Below, piece after piece: positions 43,701 to 53,506 of a DNA stretch of 64,000 nt. The notes under the pieces are model-generated. The model was not told the DNA's origin. It worked only from the letters and a program-made list of their open reading frames with translations, and ran no database searches. Every line of letters begins with the position of its first letter. The stretch's first letter is position 1. This DNA comes from Pelagicoccus albus. GTDB taxonomy: Bacteria; Verrucomicrobiota; Verrucomicrobiia; Opitutales; Opitutaceae. Position numbers and translations under genes: made by a program. The DNA is taken from positions 806,001 through 870,000 of the forward strand of contig NZ_JACHVC010000013.1 in assembly GCF_014230145.1 (NCBI RefSeq). Reading direction: 5' to 3'.

Positions 43701-45707
43701 TTAGATCTTCTCCAAAACGACAGTTGCTTGATCTGCTTTGGTCACACTTTCGTAGAAGGCTTTTGCATCCTCGAAATGCTCCACTGGGACACGGGCTCGG
43801 CCAATACGGAGACTTCTGTGGTATAACAAATAATCCTTCTCCAAAGTGATGGAATTAGAATACTCACCAAACTCTTCGACGAAACTTTCTTGATCGACGT
43901 ATTCAGCTACGCGATACCCATTCGGTAGATAAATTTTAACCGTCTCTTCAAAATGCATGGGCTCAGGGATCAAATCGTAGATACGCTCCTCTTCGACCTC
44001 GAAAGGTACCCCAGACTGCCTATCGACGAGAGCCGGTTTAAACAGTATCAAAGCACCACCCATCGTCTTGCCATACTGAGCCGCACCGAAATCGACTTCC
44101 ATGGTAAACGAATTCCCATCCAGGTCGTCAACGATCTGCGGGGGAGACATTTTCGGAGCAGGCAGAGATCTTGATAAGCGCGTTTTAACGGATTGCGATA
44201 TCTCGCTTTGACCTTCGGTGTAGCGAGTCAAAACACGAAATTTTCTCGCGGACTGGCCAACCGAACTTTCCTTCATCTTGGCAACCAATCCTCCGTTGGG
44301 AAGGATCTCTGCTTCGATGTCTCGCTTACAGACACCGAGCTCGGGAGCGACGATCGGCAGCTCTACATAACCGCCTTGCTCTCCTGCCAGCAACAAGGCT
44401 CCGCTACCCTGCATGCGAGAACTCAGGTCTCCGAAAGAAGTAATCTCATCGGTAGGATCGAAGATAAGAAGCCGACCCAAATCGGGATGATCCAATATAG
44501 CTCCCCCCTCAAAACCGTCCGGCATTTCGATAGCGGAGATACAGTGGTTGAACTGTGAACCGCTGGGCCAGCTTTCCTCTACTGGACTCCGTAGATACGC
44601 GTTCACAATTACCGGATACGCCTTGATTCCCGCTGCTTTCAGCAAATGGCAAAGCATATTGCTCTTATCCTTACAGTCACCGTAGTTGCTTTCGCATACC
44701 ACGGAAGCAGACCTCGGAAACCAACCTCCCCCACGGCCTAGATTTAGACTGATGTTTACGTAATTAACCTCCTGGGCCAAGGCAGCCAATCGCCGAATCC
44801 GATCGATTCGACTCGATTGTCCGGAAGTATGTTGGGCAACAAACTCATCGAGCTCTTCGGGAGATCCAGCTAGTTTATCGTATTCGCGAGTATAATACGC
44901 CGCTAGTTCTTTCCAAGAGGAGACACTTATAAGCCTGTCCTCTAAGGGGCTGCCCTCCGGTGGATGAACATTGATCTCCAAAAACTTACCAGACAAAGCC
45001 GGAGCCCAATCCTCTTCGAGAATCGCATCTTGATTACGAGTGCTCCAGCGCAAGGCATCGCCTTCACGGCGCGGTTCGAAGGCATCCATGTTTAAGAAAT
45101 AGGGATTCACCTTCCACCCTTCCGGAACGTGTACCCTGATAGTTGAGAAAAGATTGGGTCCAGTGGACTCAAAAAACCACCGCCAAGCGAGGAGGATCCC
45201 TGCTTCTTGAGTAACGGTCTCCCAAGCGAAAACATCGCCTATACGAGCGTCCAGCTCCGCATTGATTATCTTGAATCGTCCAGACGAGGCAATACTGCCG
45301 GAACTTAGCCGAATGGAATCCACCGTATCGTTTTTGTCATACTCGATAACTTTCCCATTCTTTTGCAGCAGCCATGACTTCAAAGAAACGACCTTGTCCG
45401 TGTCGGTCGTATAATAGGCTCCGCTACGAGCCTCTCCCCGCCCCTCCAAGCCCGTGACTCGCAAGATCTGACGTGTGACCACAGTCGCCTTCCCATTCTT
45501 ATCTACTTCGATTTCACGAGAGTCGTATAGAATCACATAACCGGCTTCTCCGCCGTCTACATCCTTTCCCTTATCAAGGTGGGTCAGCACCCAATCGGGT
45601 ACCTTTTTCGTATTGGGACGTATGCGTGATGCCTCGCTTCCCGCCAAAACAAAAAGAACGGATACGCTAATGAAGAGCCAGCGAAGCTGCCGCCTAGAGA
45701 TTTTCAT
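43701..45707 (-). CDS. DUF3857/transglutaminase-domain protein, active-site triad intact
   Basis: A 668-residue protein with an N-terminal membrane or signal segment (about 8-23). Residues ~50-240 match the DUF3857 beta-rich domain and ~270-430 the transglutaminase-like fold, with Cys345 in NYGDCKDKSN, His388 in QFNHCIS and an Asp in FDPTD. The C-terminal region is beta-rich (DUF2569/3858-like). Such proteins are common in Bacteroidota and Verrucomicrobiota and are probably periplasmic peptidases or cross-linkers with unknown substrate. It lies 17 bp after a related protein that lacks the Cys, forming a two-gene operon. Confidence 0.88.
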   Translation of the reverse strand: MKISRRQLRWLFISVSVLFVLAGSEASRIRPNTKKVPDWVLTHLDKGKDVDGGEAGYVILYDSREIEVDKNGKATVVTRQILRVTGLEGRGEARSGAYYTTDTDKVVSLKSWLLQKNGKVIEYDKNDTVDSIRLSSGSIASSGRFKIINAELDARIGDVFAWETVTQEAGILLAWRWFFESTGPNLFSTIRVHVPEGWKVNPYFLNMDAFEPRREGDALRWSTRNQDAILEEDWAPALSGKFLEINVHPPEGSPLEDRLISVSSWKELAAYYTREYDKLAGSPEELDEFVAQHTSGQSSRIDRIRRLAALAQEVNYVNISLNLGRGGGWFPRSASVVCESNYGDCKDKSNMLCHLLKAAGIKAYPVIVNAYLRSPVEESWPSGSQFNHCISAIEMPDGFEGGAILDHPDLGRLLIFDPTDEITSFGDLSSRMQGSGALLLAGEQGGYVELPIVAPELGVCKRDIEAEILPNGGLVAKMKESSVGQSARKFRVLTRYTEGQSEISQSVKTRLSRSLPAPKMSPPQIVDDLDGNSFTMEVDFGAAQYGKTMGGALILFKPALVDRQSGVPFEVEEERIYDLIPEPMHFEETVKIYLPNGYRVAEYVDQESFVEEFGEYSNSITLEKDYLLYHRSLRIGRARVPVEHFEDAKAFYESVTKADQATVVLEKI

Positions 45708-45724
45708 ACACCAACGAAATGGGG

Positions 45725-47737
45725 TTAGGAGTCAGCCTTCTTAACGGTGATCGATTTATTGTCCTCGATCTTCATCGTCTCGAAAGCGCTCTTCAGCAGA
45801 GCGTAAGCCTTAGAGGGGATAATCTCTTGATTGACCCTAAACTCTCGCTGCAACACCAAAGAATTTTTCTTTTTGTTGATCCGTATCTTGGAATCGAAAA
45901 GAACCACATCCCCCAAGGCAAACGGCACCGGAGCATCCCCAGCTTCAAACTGATAACCTTCTGGCATGACAATTTCGATACGATCGACATCGCGCCACGG
46001 ACAGTCGAAAACGATATCGGAAAGTCGCTCCTCTTTCACAAATGGCAGGCTCAATTCCTTCTGAAATAGGGCCGGTGCGATAACCAACCTATCCCCAATC
46101 ACATCGGCATAGTTCTCGATCTTAAGGTCGTAGCTGATGACAAAGGGCAAATCCTCGTCACTACGATTTTTCATGGAGACGTTTTCTACCGTGACATTCG
46201 AATAGTGCCGTAGTTCCGTATCCGATACATCCTCTTCAATTTCTCCGAAGGTCATCTTTCGATACTGGTCACGCTTCACCCAGGCTTTCTGCCCGATATA
46301 GGTCTTGGTCACCTTTCCGCTCAAGGTTCCTTCTTCTGAGATTTCAAGATCGGCTTTGGTCTGCACCACGGCGTCTTCCGATTTGATGCCCGGGGTGACC
46401 GCAAATATCGGATCCCGAAAGTCTCCCATCATGCACTGGCTTCCCGCATGCTTCCACGAAAGCTCACCGAAACGCAAAGCAGGGTTGCCCGGATCAAAAT
46501 AGAGCCAGGATTCACCATCTTTGATCGCGATCAAACGCTCATCGACCACTTGTTTAACCGACACCTCTTTCGAAAAGAAAAACTCATCCCTATTTCCGAT
46601 CGCCACATAACGAGCCTCAAATCCCGCTGCGGTCGCCAAAGCGCCAAAGAGAGCCCGGATATGCCTTGGTTTTCCGTATCCATTTTTCAAGGTGTCGGAC
46701 GGAGACTTATTGTCCTTCAGCTCCTTTCTTTCCGTTTCCGAGTACTTGGTGAAATCCCAAACAAAGTTGGTAATTTCCTCGGTACAAAATTTAAGGATTC
46801 GGCGGAGCTTCTCCGAATCGTCTTTCGCTCCCGCAGTCAGTTCGGCTGCCTTCGCCTTGATCGTCTTGCTGGGCTTGAAGTCTTTTTTGGCGTAGGAGGC
46901 GAGCTCGGAACTGAAATCATCCCAGAAGTCATCCGGATCCGGAAAATACTCTTTCACGTAAAACATAACCACGTGCGGCTCCGCTTGCATGGGAGGTACC
47001 GCATACTTCTCGTCGAGCTCCGCCCGCACATCCGTCATCTCATACAGATAGTAATCCCCATCCTTTTGGTTTAGTTTATCGAGGGGGAATCCAAACGAAA
47101 TCACGCGGTGGGAAATCGCGTCTGTCGGTTTGATCCTCACCGTTACTCGCCGGGCTGGGAATCGATCTGAGAAGCGGGTAAAGACGCCCCCAACATCATC
47201 AATGTCGAAAGTAGCCTGATATTCGACGATATCCCCAGCTGCGAGCGATGGGAACGCGAAGGTCTCAGCCTTCTGGGACTCATCCTCGGTCTCTTCCACT
47301 AAAAGTTTATGAACATCCGCTTCGTCCAATTCGTACGATGTACCATCTGGTTTAACGGTCCTTGCAGCCACATCTACCACCTTCTCGCCGTGCATAGGCC
47401 GAATCGCATGCTTTGAGAGCAAGTCGACACCGAGTTCATTGAAGACCTTCATCCGAACATAAACAGTTCGATTTCCTACCAAAGACCGCTCCATGGTCAT
47501 GATACCGGCCGTAATGTCCGTGTTGCTGATGAGCTCCTGGGAAGCCTTGTGCTCCGCAAAAAGGATTTCTACGCTCGCTTCGGGATCGATTGAGGATGCC
47601 TTAACCGCGAAATCTTCCGGGGGTATCTCACGCCAATTCTCTATGGCCTGCAGAGAGCCAAAGAGGATCAGAGCAGACATTAACGCAAAGCCAGCGCGCA
47701 CGCGGGCACGAAATCCTAAGGGGTAAGGGTGTTTCAT
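45725..47737 (-). CDS. DUF3857/transglutaminase-like protein without the catalytic Cys
   Basis: A 670-residue paralogue of the downstream gene, with a signal segment (about 14-31), DUF3857 domain and transglutaminase-like fold. Where the active enzyme has GDCKDKS it reads NGYGKPRHIRALF, so the nucleophilic Cys is replaced, and the His motif is also lost (VVDERLIAI instead of FNH). It therefore should be catalytically inactive, perhaps a partner or regulatory subunit of the active copy. I start at ATG 47737; the frame continues upstream only through a TTG. The 172 bp to the MATE gene contain nothing I can support. Confidence 0.85.
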   Translation of the reverse strand: MKHPYPLGFRARVRAGFALMSALILFGSLQAIENWREIPPEDFAVKASSIDPEASVEILFAEHKASQELISNTDITAGIMTMERSLVGNRTVYVRMKVFNELGVDLLSKHAIRPMHGEKVVDVAARTVKPDGTSYELDEADVHKLLVEETEDESQKAETFAFPSLAAGDIVEYQATFDIDDVGGVFTRFSDRFPARRVTVRIKPTDAISHRVISFGFPLDKLNQKDGDYYLYEMTDVRAELDEKYAVPPMQAEPHVVMFYVKEYFPDPDDFWDDFSSELASYAKKDFKPSKTIKAKAAELTAGAKDDSEKLRRILKFCTEEITNFVWDFTKYSETERKELKDNKSPSDTLKNGYGKPRHIRALFGALATAAGFEARYVAIGNRDEFFFSKEVSVKQVVDERLIAIKDGESWLYFDPGNPALRFGELSWKHAGSQCMMGDFRDPIFAVTPGIKSEDAVVQTKADLEISEEGTLSGKVTKTYIGQKAWVKRDQYRKMTFGEIEEDVSDTELRHYSNVTVENVSMKNRSDEDLPFVISYDLKIENYADVIGDRLVIAPALFQKELSLPFVKEERLSDIVFDCPWRDVDRIEIVMPEGYQFEAGDAPVPFALGDVVLFDSKIRINKKKNSLVLQREFRVNQEIIPSKAYALLKSAFETMKIEDNKSITVKKADS

Positions 47738-47910
47738 GGGGATACTTCGAAGAGTGCGTACTTTTAACAAAAGCAAACCGCTCAAATATCAACACCCAAA
47801 ACGTAATTGCGCTTATACACCCACCAGCCAGAAACCGCTTACAGTAAGAGAGCTGCCTCACACACAGACTGTAAAAGCTGCAAGACCGCTCCGCTAACAA
47901 TAGCAGACCC

Positions 47911-49320
47911 TCAGCCCGCTATAACCGGACTTGGTTTCGCGTCGTCGGATCCGACCAAGTTGCGTATCCATTTTTTGCTGCCGAAGCGCCAGACGCAGAG
48001 AAACACCTTGGCGAATTCCTCAGAGTTCATGGCCAAAAAGACCACCCAGAGTGGCATAGACCAGACGAAGATGGAAAGATAAGTCAGAACGATGCCGATG
48101 GCCCATTGGCAAAACAGGTCGAGCCCCAAGCAGAACCTAGTGTCTCCCCCGCTGCGTAAAATCCCGACGATCACAGTCACATTGATAGAACGGAAACCAT
48201 TCACGAATGCCACCGCTGTGAGGACCAGATTCGCCTCCTGCAGGGTGGCCGCGTCGATCGCTGGATACAGCTTCAAAAGGAACCCCTTGCAGCACCAGAT
48301 TATGACGCTGCAAAAAACCGCGCAGATGGCTGACCAAACAACAAAGGCTTTCCCTTCGCTCCAGGCTTCAGCGAACTCGAATGCACCCAAGCGATGCCCT
48401 GTCATAACCGAAGCTGCAGTCGCGATCCCGAAATACATCGCGGTGATGAAAGACTCGATCGGGGTAATCATAGCGAATACCGCCAGCTGCTGAGTACCCA
48501 TTTGCCCCACCAAAACATTGTAGACGAGAACGCCCATGGACCAAACCACCCCATTCACCGCCAGCGGCAACCCGACCTTAGCTACCTTGTGGGCCAATCC
48601 ACTGCGAATACCTTCCCCGAAGTCGCCCCAACGAAACGCCAGCGGACTCTTCTTCAGGTAAACATAAGCGAATATACAGGCTGTCTCCAGCAGGGAGCTG
48701 ATAAGAGTCGCATAGGCCGCTCCCGCCGTTCCCAATCTGGGAAGGCCAAACGCTCCAAAGATCAGGGCGTAGTTGAGCAGGATATTGCTGCCTACCCCGA
48801 TGATGCTCATCCGCATACTGATCTTGGCCAGGCCGATACTACGCAAAGCCACCGAAAAGACCGCTCCAGCAGAAACTGGAAAGGCGACCAGCCCCATAAT
48901 CCTCAAATACTCGGCTCCAAATGCGACCACCGCTGGATCATCACTCGCTAAGGCCACCATTTGCTCCGGAATCCACAAGCAGAGCCCGAAGAACAACAAA
49001 GCAAAGGGCAAGCCCATGAGCAGGGAAATGGCGGTGCCACGACGAGCCCCATCCCTATTTTTAGCTCCCCAGTATTGGCTAACGATGACACCGCCACCAC
49101 TGGCGATACCAAAGATCGCCAAGTGCATGATGAAAGCGATTCGGCCGGAAAATCCAATGGCCGCTACCTCGCTCACGCCAAGGTGCGAAGTCATCATGAT
49201 ATCCGCCAAAGATCGCGACGAAAACATCAAGGTCTGCAAACTGACCGGGATGGCCGTAGCGAGAAGCCTTCGTACAAACGAAGGATCGAAGCTCAAACGG
49301 AAACTCTCTCTCAAAAACAT
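47911..49320 (-). CDS. MATE-family efflux transporter
   Basis: A 469-residue inner-membrane protein with twelve hydrophobic segments in two six-helix halves. MATE features are the N-terminal AIPVSLQTLMFSSRSLADIMM, GIASGGGVIVSQYWGAKN, the glycine/proline-rich AKVGLPLAVNGVVWSMG opening the second half and VIVGILRSGGDTRF. It exports cationic drugs or metabolites with Na+ or H+ antiport. It is encoded alone. The soluble C-terminus is short and charged. Confidence 0.93.
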   Translation of the reverse strand: MFLRESFRLSFDPSFVRRLLATAIPVSLQTLMFSSRSLADIMMTSHLGVSEVAAIGFSGRIAFIMHLAIFGIASGGGVIVSQYWGAKNRDGARRGTAISLLMGLPFALLFFGLCLWIPEQMVALASDDPAVVAFGAEYLRIMGLVAFPVSAGAVFSVALRSIGLAKISMRMSIIGVGSNILLNYALIFGAFGLPRLGTAGAAYATLISSLLETACIFAYVYLKKSPLAFRWGDFGEGIRSGLAHKVAKVGLPLAVNGVVWSMGVLVYNVLVGQMGTQQLAVFAMITPIESFITAMYFGIATAASVMTGHRLGAFEFAEAWSEGKAFVVWSAICAVFCSVIIWCCKGFLLKLYPAIDAATLQEANLVLTAVAFVNGFRSINVTVIVGILRSGGDTRFCLGLDLFCQWAIGIVLTYLSIFVWSMPLWVVFLAMNSEEFAKVFLCVWRFGSKKWIRNLVGSDDAKPSPVIAG

Positions 49321-49458
49321 AGCAAAAACACCCCTAAAACATCACCCCATTCCGAGCATCACTCAGGCCAGCAACCTAGATTGCCCAAAAACGAACAGAT
49401 GCGTCTGTTCAACCGGAAAGCTTGAGCAATCTTTTTCGCGCTCCGGATTCGCTCTAAA

Positions 49459-49497
49459 ATAATAATGCCCCCAAAAGCCAATGGCCAAGGGGGCAGA
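49459..49497 (-). terminator. Rho-independent terminator of the glutathione peroxidase gene
   Basis: On the minus strand TGCCCCC (49489-49495) pairs with GGGGGCA (49466-49472), followed by TTATTATTTT. Confidence 0.85.
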
Positions 49498-49554
49498 AAA
49501 GTGTGCTCCGTGCAGGAAAACCCTCGGAGGCTATAATCGTTTGGGTACTTAGGC

Positions 49555-50103
49555 TCAGTGCACGGCAAGCGACTTGTCCACCGCGGCGAGAAGCTCTTCG
49601 GACTTTGGCTTCACCTTCGACGGGAAGCGAGCCACGATCTTGCCTTCTCCATCGATGAGGAACTTGTTGAAATTCCAAGTGATGTCGCCTGGAAACGGAG
49701 ATTCCTCGCCCGCAAGCTTCACGTAGAGTGGATGGCGATCCGGGCCATTAACCTCGACCTTGGAGAACATCGGAAAGCTAACGCCATAGGTCAGAGAGCA
49801 AAACTCCTTGATGTCCTCCTCGCTACCGGGCTCCTGACCACCAAACTGGTTACACGGAAACCCGAGAACGACTAGCCCCTTGTCGGCATATTCTTCGTTC
49901 AATTCCTCCAAGCCAGCGTACTGCTTGGTGTAGCCGCACTTGGAGGCCACATTAACGATCAGCAAGGTCTTACCTTTGTACTGCTCGAGGCTTGTTTCGT
50001 GGCCGTCAATATCGACCAGAGGGATGTCGTAAATGGAAGTGTCAGCGTTCATAGGACTTAGAATGAAAAGAAAAAGCGCGGAGATAAATGCGAAGCGTTT
50101 CAT
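49555..50103 (-). CDS. Exported glutathione peroxidase family protein
   Basis: A 182-residue thiol peroxidase of the glutathione peroxidase family with an N-terminal signal peptide (about 1-20, ending near MNA-DT), so probably periplasmic. The peroxidatic Cys56 lies in NVASKCGYTKQY; GFPCNQFGGQEPG holds the conserved Gln and the resolving-type Cys84; WNFNKFLID contributes Trp and Asn. It is a Cys enzyme, not a selenoprotein, and probably uses thioredoxin-like donors. ATG 50103 was chosen because it begins the signal peptide; the frame's upstream extension is basic and unlike the family. Confidence 0.92.
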   Translation of the reverse strand: MKRFAFISALFLFILSPMNADTSIYDIPLVDIDGHETSLEQYKGKTLLIVNVASKCGYTKQYAGLEELNEEYADKGLVVLGFPCNQFGGQEPGSEEDIKEFCSLTYGVSFPMFSKVEVNGPDRHPLYVKLAGEESPFPGDITWNFNKFLIDGEGKIVARFPSKVKPKSEELLAAVDKSLAVH

Positions 50104-50333
50104 AATACTTAGGCGTTGGAGATTCTTAAGACGTAAAGTGAAACGTCCGGCCTGAGATAAAATTGCATCCTGCCCGAAATCACCACGCCGCCGATCTCGG
50201 AGCAACATCTTATAACTTTGCCCTACAGCTACTTAGCTTTTCTCGCTTCCAATAAAAACCAAGACGGCTTGCTTCCTGCAACAGCCACGCCTCACTTCTC
50301 GAATTCAGACTCACCCGATCAAATCCGACTTTC

Positions 50334-51395
50334 ATGAAAAACTTCTACTGCGAGAATTGCGAATCCCGCGTCTTCTTCTCAAACACCGTGTGCCTAAACT
50401 GCGGAACCGCCATCGGCTTCGACATCGAGAGCTGCGAAATGGTGGCTCTCCCCGAGAATCCGCAATCTGGGCAATTCAAACCGTGCCTTAACTACACGAC
50501 CCACTCTACCTGCAACTGGGCCATCCCAGCGGACTCGCCTGACTCCCTCTGCTGCTCCTGCAAATTGACCGAGACGATACCCGATCTGACATTGACGGAA
50601 AACCTAGTCGCCTGGGGTAAAATCGAAGAGGCGAAGCGGCGTTTGGTCTACAACTTAAATCGCTTGGGCCTCCGCCCCAAGCCGAAGACCGAAACCAACC
50701 CAGATGGCTTGCTTTTCAAATTCCTAGCCGATCCGGACGACCCGAATGCTCCTCCTGTCTTGACTGGCCATGCTGCCGGGGTGGTAACCCTCAATATCGC
50801 CGAAGCGGACGACGCAGAGAGGGAGCGCCGAAGAACCGCCATGGGAGAGCCCTACCGCACCTTAGTTGGGCACATGCGGCATGAGGTCGGGCACTATTAT
50901 TTCGACCTCCTCGTCAAAGAGGAAGACAGGGAGGGGTTCCGCGAATTGTTTGGAGATGAGCGAGAAGATTACGGCGAAGCCCTGCAACGTCACTACAAGG
51001 AGGGACCGCCCTCAGATTGGGCCGATTCATTCATCAGCGCCTACGCTACCGCCCACGCCTGGGAAGATTGGGCGGAAACTTGGGCCCACTACCTTCATAT
51101 GATGGACTCGATCGGGACCGCAGTGCATTCACACACTCTCATAGAACGAACCCGACAAGGGGATCCCACCTTCGACTACAAATCGATAGATTTGAACTCG
51201 TTCGATTCGATCATCAGCTCTTGGCCCGCCCTTGCCTGCCTGATCAACAGCTTCAACCGCAGCTTGGGCATGCCCGACGCCTACCCCTTCACGACCGCAA
51301 CACCCGTGGCAAACAAGCTCAAATTCATCCACAAACTCATTAGCGACCACGCAACTCCGTGGTACGGCGGACAGAAAGACCAAGTGATACGCTAG
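50334..51395 (+). CDS. Zinc-ribbon plus zinc metallopeptidase (DUF2248/Peptidase_Mx)
   Basis: A 353-residue cytosolic protein. Residues 1-80 form a cysteine-rich zinc ribbon (CENC, CLNC, later CCSC), and residues ~90-330 a metallopeptidase domain with HEVGH at 183-187 as the zinc-binding HExxH motif and a likely third ligand in the EDWAETWAHYLH segment. This two-domain arrangement is typical of the putative zinc-binding metallopeptidase family, whose substrates are unknown. It is a single gene converging with the DUF1080 gene. Confidence 0.9.
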   Translation: MKNFYCENCESRVFFSNTVCLNCGTAIGFDIESCEMVALPENPQSGQFKPCLNYTTHSTCNWAIPADSPDSLCCSCKLTETIPDLTLTENLVAWGKIEEAKRRLVYNLNRLGLRPKPKTETNPDGLLFKFLADPDDPNAPPVLTGHAAGVVTLNIAEADDAERERRRTAMGEPYRTLVGHMRHEVGHYYFDLLVKEEDREGFRELFGDEREDYGEALQRHYKEGPPSDWADSFISAYATAHAWEDWAETWAHYLHMMDSIGTAVHSHTLIERTRQGDPTFDYKSIDLNSFDSIISSWPALACLINSFNRSLGMPDAYPFTTATPVANKLKFIHKLISDHATPWYGGQKDQVIR

Positions 51396-51419
51396 GATAC
51401 AAGCCGGCGGAAGTGCTTC

Positions 51420-52190
51420 CTAGTCCAAGCTCTGAAGCCGGATATTCCGGTAAAAGACTTCGGCCCCTTCCGCTTGCAGAAAGATTCGACCGCGATCAAG
51501 AGGCATCCAGCTCCACTCCGACTCATCCTCTCGATAACGCATGTGGATCGCTTCATTAACGATGTGGCCATTGACGATGTAGGTCGCATGATCGCCTTCC
51601 ACAATTAGCTCTATCCGATTCCAGCCCTCTTTTTCGCGGCAATAACCCCGCGGGAAACGCTGCGGATTTCGGTCGACGCCCCGGGTGAGCAAATCGCCTC
51701 GCGGATCGTAATTGAAAGCAATCGGCTGCACGTAAGAGGAAGCCCGCGTCTGACCTACGATCCAAATATCTCCGGTGTCTCCTTCCTGAATTTGGCACTC
51801 GATGCCAGTCGGCCAGATAACAGGCTCACCCACCATGTGGAATATGATCCCGGCATCGCGGACCGAATCCGCCCGTGGTGCGAAGCGATCATCGCCCCAT
51901 CGGTATTCGACGGTTAGCCTATAGTTCTCGTAGCTCTCTTCCGTAAAAATCCCCGCAAACGGCTGCTGGCTGCCATCCTCTGAATTTGGATACACATGGA
52001 TCACTCCTTCGCTTACGGCGAAAAGTGACGCGCCATCGACCTCCGCCCCCTCCTCGACCACGATTTTCCAGCCACTCAAATCCTTGCCATTGAAGAGATC
52101 AATTTCTTGGCCAGCGGCACCTACCTCCGCGTATGAGCTGAAGAAAATGGAAAGAAGGATCTGAAAGAGAAGTCGGGGAGATTTGATCAT
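51420..52190 (-). CDS. Exported DUF1080 (3-keto-disaccharide hydrolase-like) protein
   Basis: A 256-residue protein with a signal peptide (about 1-27), then one LamG-like jelly-roll of the DUF1080 family, starting with DLFNGKDLSGWK and containing AGIIFHMVG, GIECQIQEGDTGDIW and GRIFLQAEGAEVFYRNIRL. The family is frequent in Planctomycetota and Verrucomicrobiota; some members hydrolyse 3-keto-glycosides and others may only bind glycans. It is close to but separate from the DoxX/YHS pair on the same strand. Confidence 0.88.
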   Translation of the reverse strand: MIKSPRLLFQILLSIFFSSYAEVGAAGQEIDLFNGKDLSGWKIVVEEGAEVDGASLFAVSEGVIHVYPNSEDGSQQPFAGIFTEESYENYRLTVEYRWGDDRFAPRADSVRDAGIIFHMVGEPVIWPTGIECQIQEGDTGDIWIVGQTRASSYVQPIAFNYDPRGDLLTRGVDRNPQRFPRGYCREKEGWNRIELIVEGDHATYIVNGHIVNEAIHMRYREDESEWSWMPLDRGRIFLQAEGAEVFYRNIRLQSLD

Positions 52191-52242
52191 AGCCGGAGTT
52201 TCCGACTGACAGCCGACTTCGCAAACAGAAGTCTACCACTTC

Positions 52243-52674
52243 CTAAGAGTTGGACGGTCTGTCTTGTTTCCGAATCCGGCATAAAATCAATTTAAGGTCC
52301 CTCCGACGCAAAATCGAAATACCCAGACAGCAGAGCCACGCGAGGACAGCCATGCCAAACAGCAATCCTCCATCCCCCTGAACAACGATCCCCAGAACAG
52401 TCAGATGCGAGAGAATGGCCACGCTGAGAATCGCCATTCCTCCTAAAGCACCCAGAAAAGCCGTCCTGGGAATGAGCAAAGCTAGGACCACAACGAGTTC
52501 CGCCAGAGCGGAACCGATTCGTCCCCACGGTTCAATTCCGAGACGATCGAAGATGTACATAGACTCATCCGCCCCAGCGAATTTGAAAAACAGAGTTTGC
52601 CCAAAAATAAATGCCGCCAACACCCGCATCAACAAGTCGCTGACTGACCAGAGTTTAGAGTTACCACTATTCAT
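52243..52674 (-). CDS. DoxX-like small membrane protein
   Basis: A 143-residue membrane protein with four hydrophobic helices (about 12-30, 55-72, 75-92 and 99-117), the pattern of the DoxX/DoxD family. AFIFGQTLFFKFAGADES at the N-terminus is a typical DoxX opening. Its start overlaps the end of the YHS gene by eight bases, so both are co-translated. Members are linked to redox balance and thiosulfate or quinone chemistry; the exact role here is unknown. Confidence 0.8.
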   Translation of the reverse strand: MNSGNSKLWSVSDLLMRVLAAFIFGQTLFFKFAGADESMYIFDRLGIEPWGRIGSALAELVVVLALLIPRTAFLGALGGMAILSVAILSHLTVLGIVVQGDGGLLFGMAVLAWLCCLGISILRRRDLKLILCRIRKQDRPSNS

Positions 52675-53182
52675 ATTTTTCTCCTACTGGGCTCAGTTTG
52701 CCCCACTGTGCTTCCGATTGATCAAAGAGCGTCTGCTCGCCCAATTTTTCCGATAGCTTTACCCATTTACCGCGGGTATCGCCCCAGAATCCGTCGTAAA
52801 AGAGGAGCAGCCGCCCCTCGAAAACTCGATAGCTCAGAGGACCGACCTCAACGAGATCTCCCTCCCGCATTGCCCAAGCGCACCATCCTCCAAATGCGGG
52901 ACCGTAACGCTCTGGCGACTTCAAAAATCGATCTCGGTTTTCTTCACTCGCAAACCTGTAAACCGCTGACTCCCAAGTCACCTGCCAATCGGCTTTGCCC
53001 AACTCTGGGCCACTATCGTTGAAGTAACTGACAGGATCATATCCCTCGAGGGCAAGGTTGCCTTCGCCAAGGTTTCGGCCCGTCTCTCCGGCAAAAGCAA
53101 GCGAAGTCAGCCATACCGCACCTATAAAGAAAAAGGCGATGTTCCTGTTCGGCAGAGGAATGATGCTAAGCCTTTTCGTCAT
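52667..53182 (-). CDS. Exported YHS-domain protein
   Basis: A 171-residue protein with a signal peptide (about 1-31). Residues ~45-105 form a YHS domain: ALEGYDPVSYF, YRFASEENRDRFLKSPERYGP and AFGGWCAWAM. YHS domains are found in metal-handling and heme or copper-related proteins; exported versions often stand beside DoxX-like proteins as here. It is the first gene of the pair. Function is not defined beyond likely metal or redox association. Confidence 0.87.
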   Translation of the reverse strand: MTKRLSIIPLPNRNIAFFFIGAVWLTSLAFAGETGRNLGEGNLALEGYDPVSYFNDSGPELGKADWQVTWESAVYRFASEENRDRFLKSPERYGPAFGGWCAWAMREGDLVEVGPLSYRVFEGRLLLFYDGFWGDTRGKWVKLSEKLGEQTLFDQSEAQWGKLSPVGEKYE

Positions 53183-53506
53183 ACCCCTGAGAGATCGAGG
53201 CAGCTCGAAATATTCCGCCCCTCAGACTAAATGATCTATTTTCTCTGTAAAAACCGCGGTACGGATGAATTGCTCATTTATGCCGCGTGGGATCCCTCCT
53301 TTTATCGCCAAAAGGATATTTGAGAATTTTAACAAATAGTTGAAAAGCCGATTATCTGCCCTCTCCAAGCTCATAATGGAGAGGTGTTACCGAGTGATAA
53401 TCTCCGCTAAAGCCACTTAGGAGAGCTCAAGATAACCGATAAGATACGTATTCAGAGACTCATAGATACTTGCCTAGGCACGATTCTGGCTGAGTATCGT
53501 TGTAGT
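53183..53506. other. Non-coding gap with a perfect 7-bp hairpin
   Basis: A 324-bp AT-rich spacer between the divergent YHS and acetyltransferase genes. CCTCTCC (53360-53366) and GGAGAGG (53378-53384) form a clean stem without a U-run. Promoters for both genes should lie here but I cannot place boxes. No gene is supported. Confidence 0.4.
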
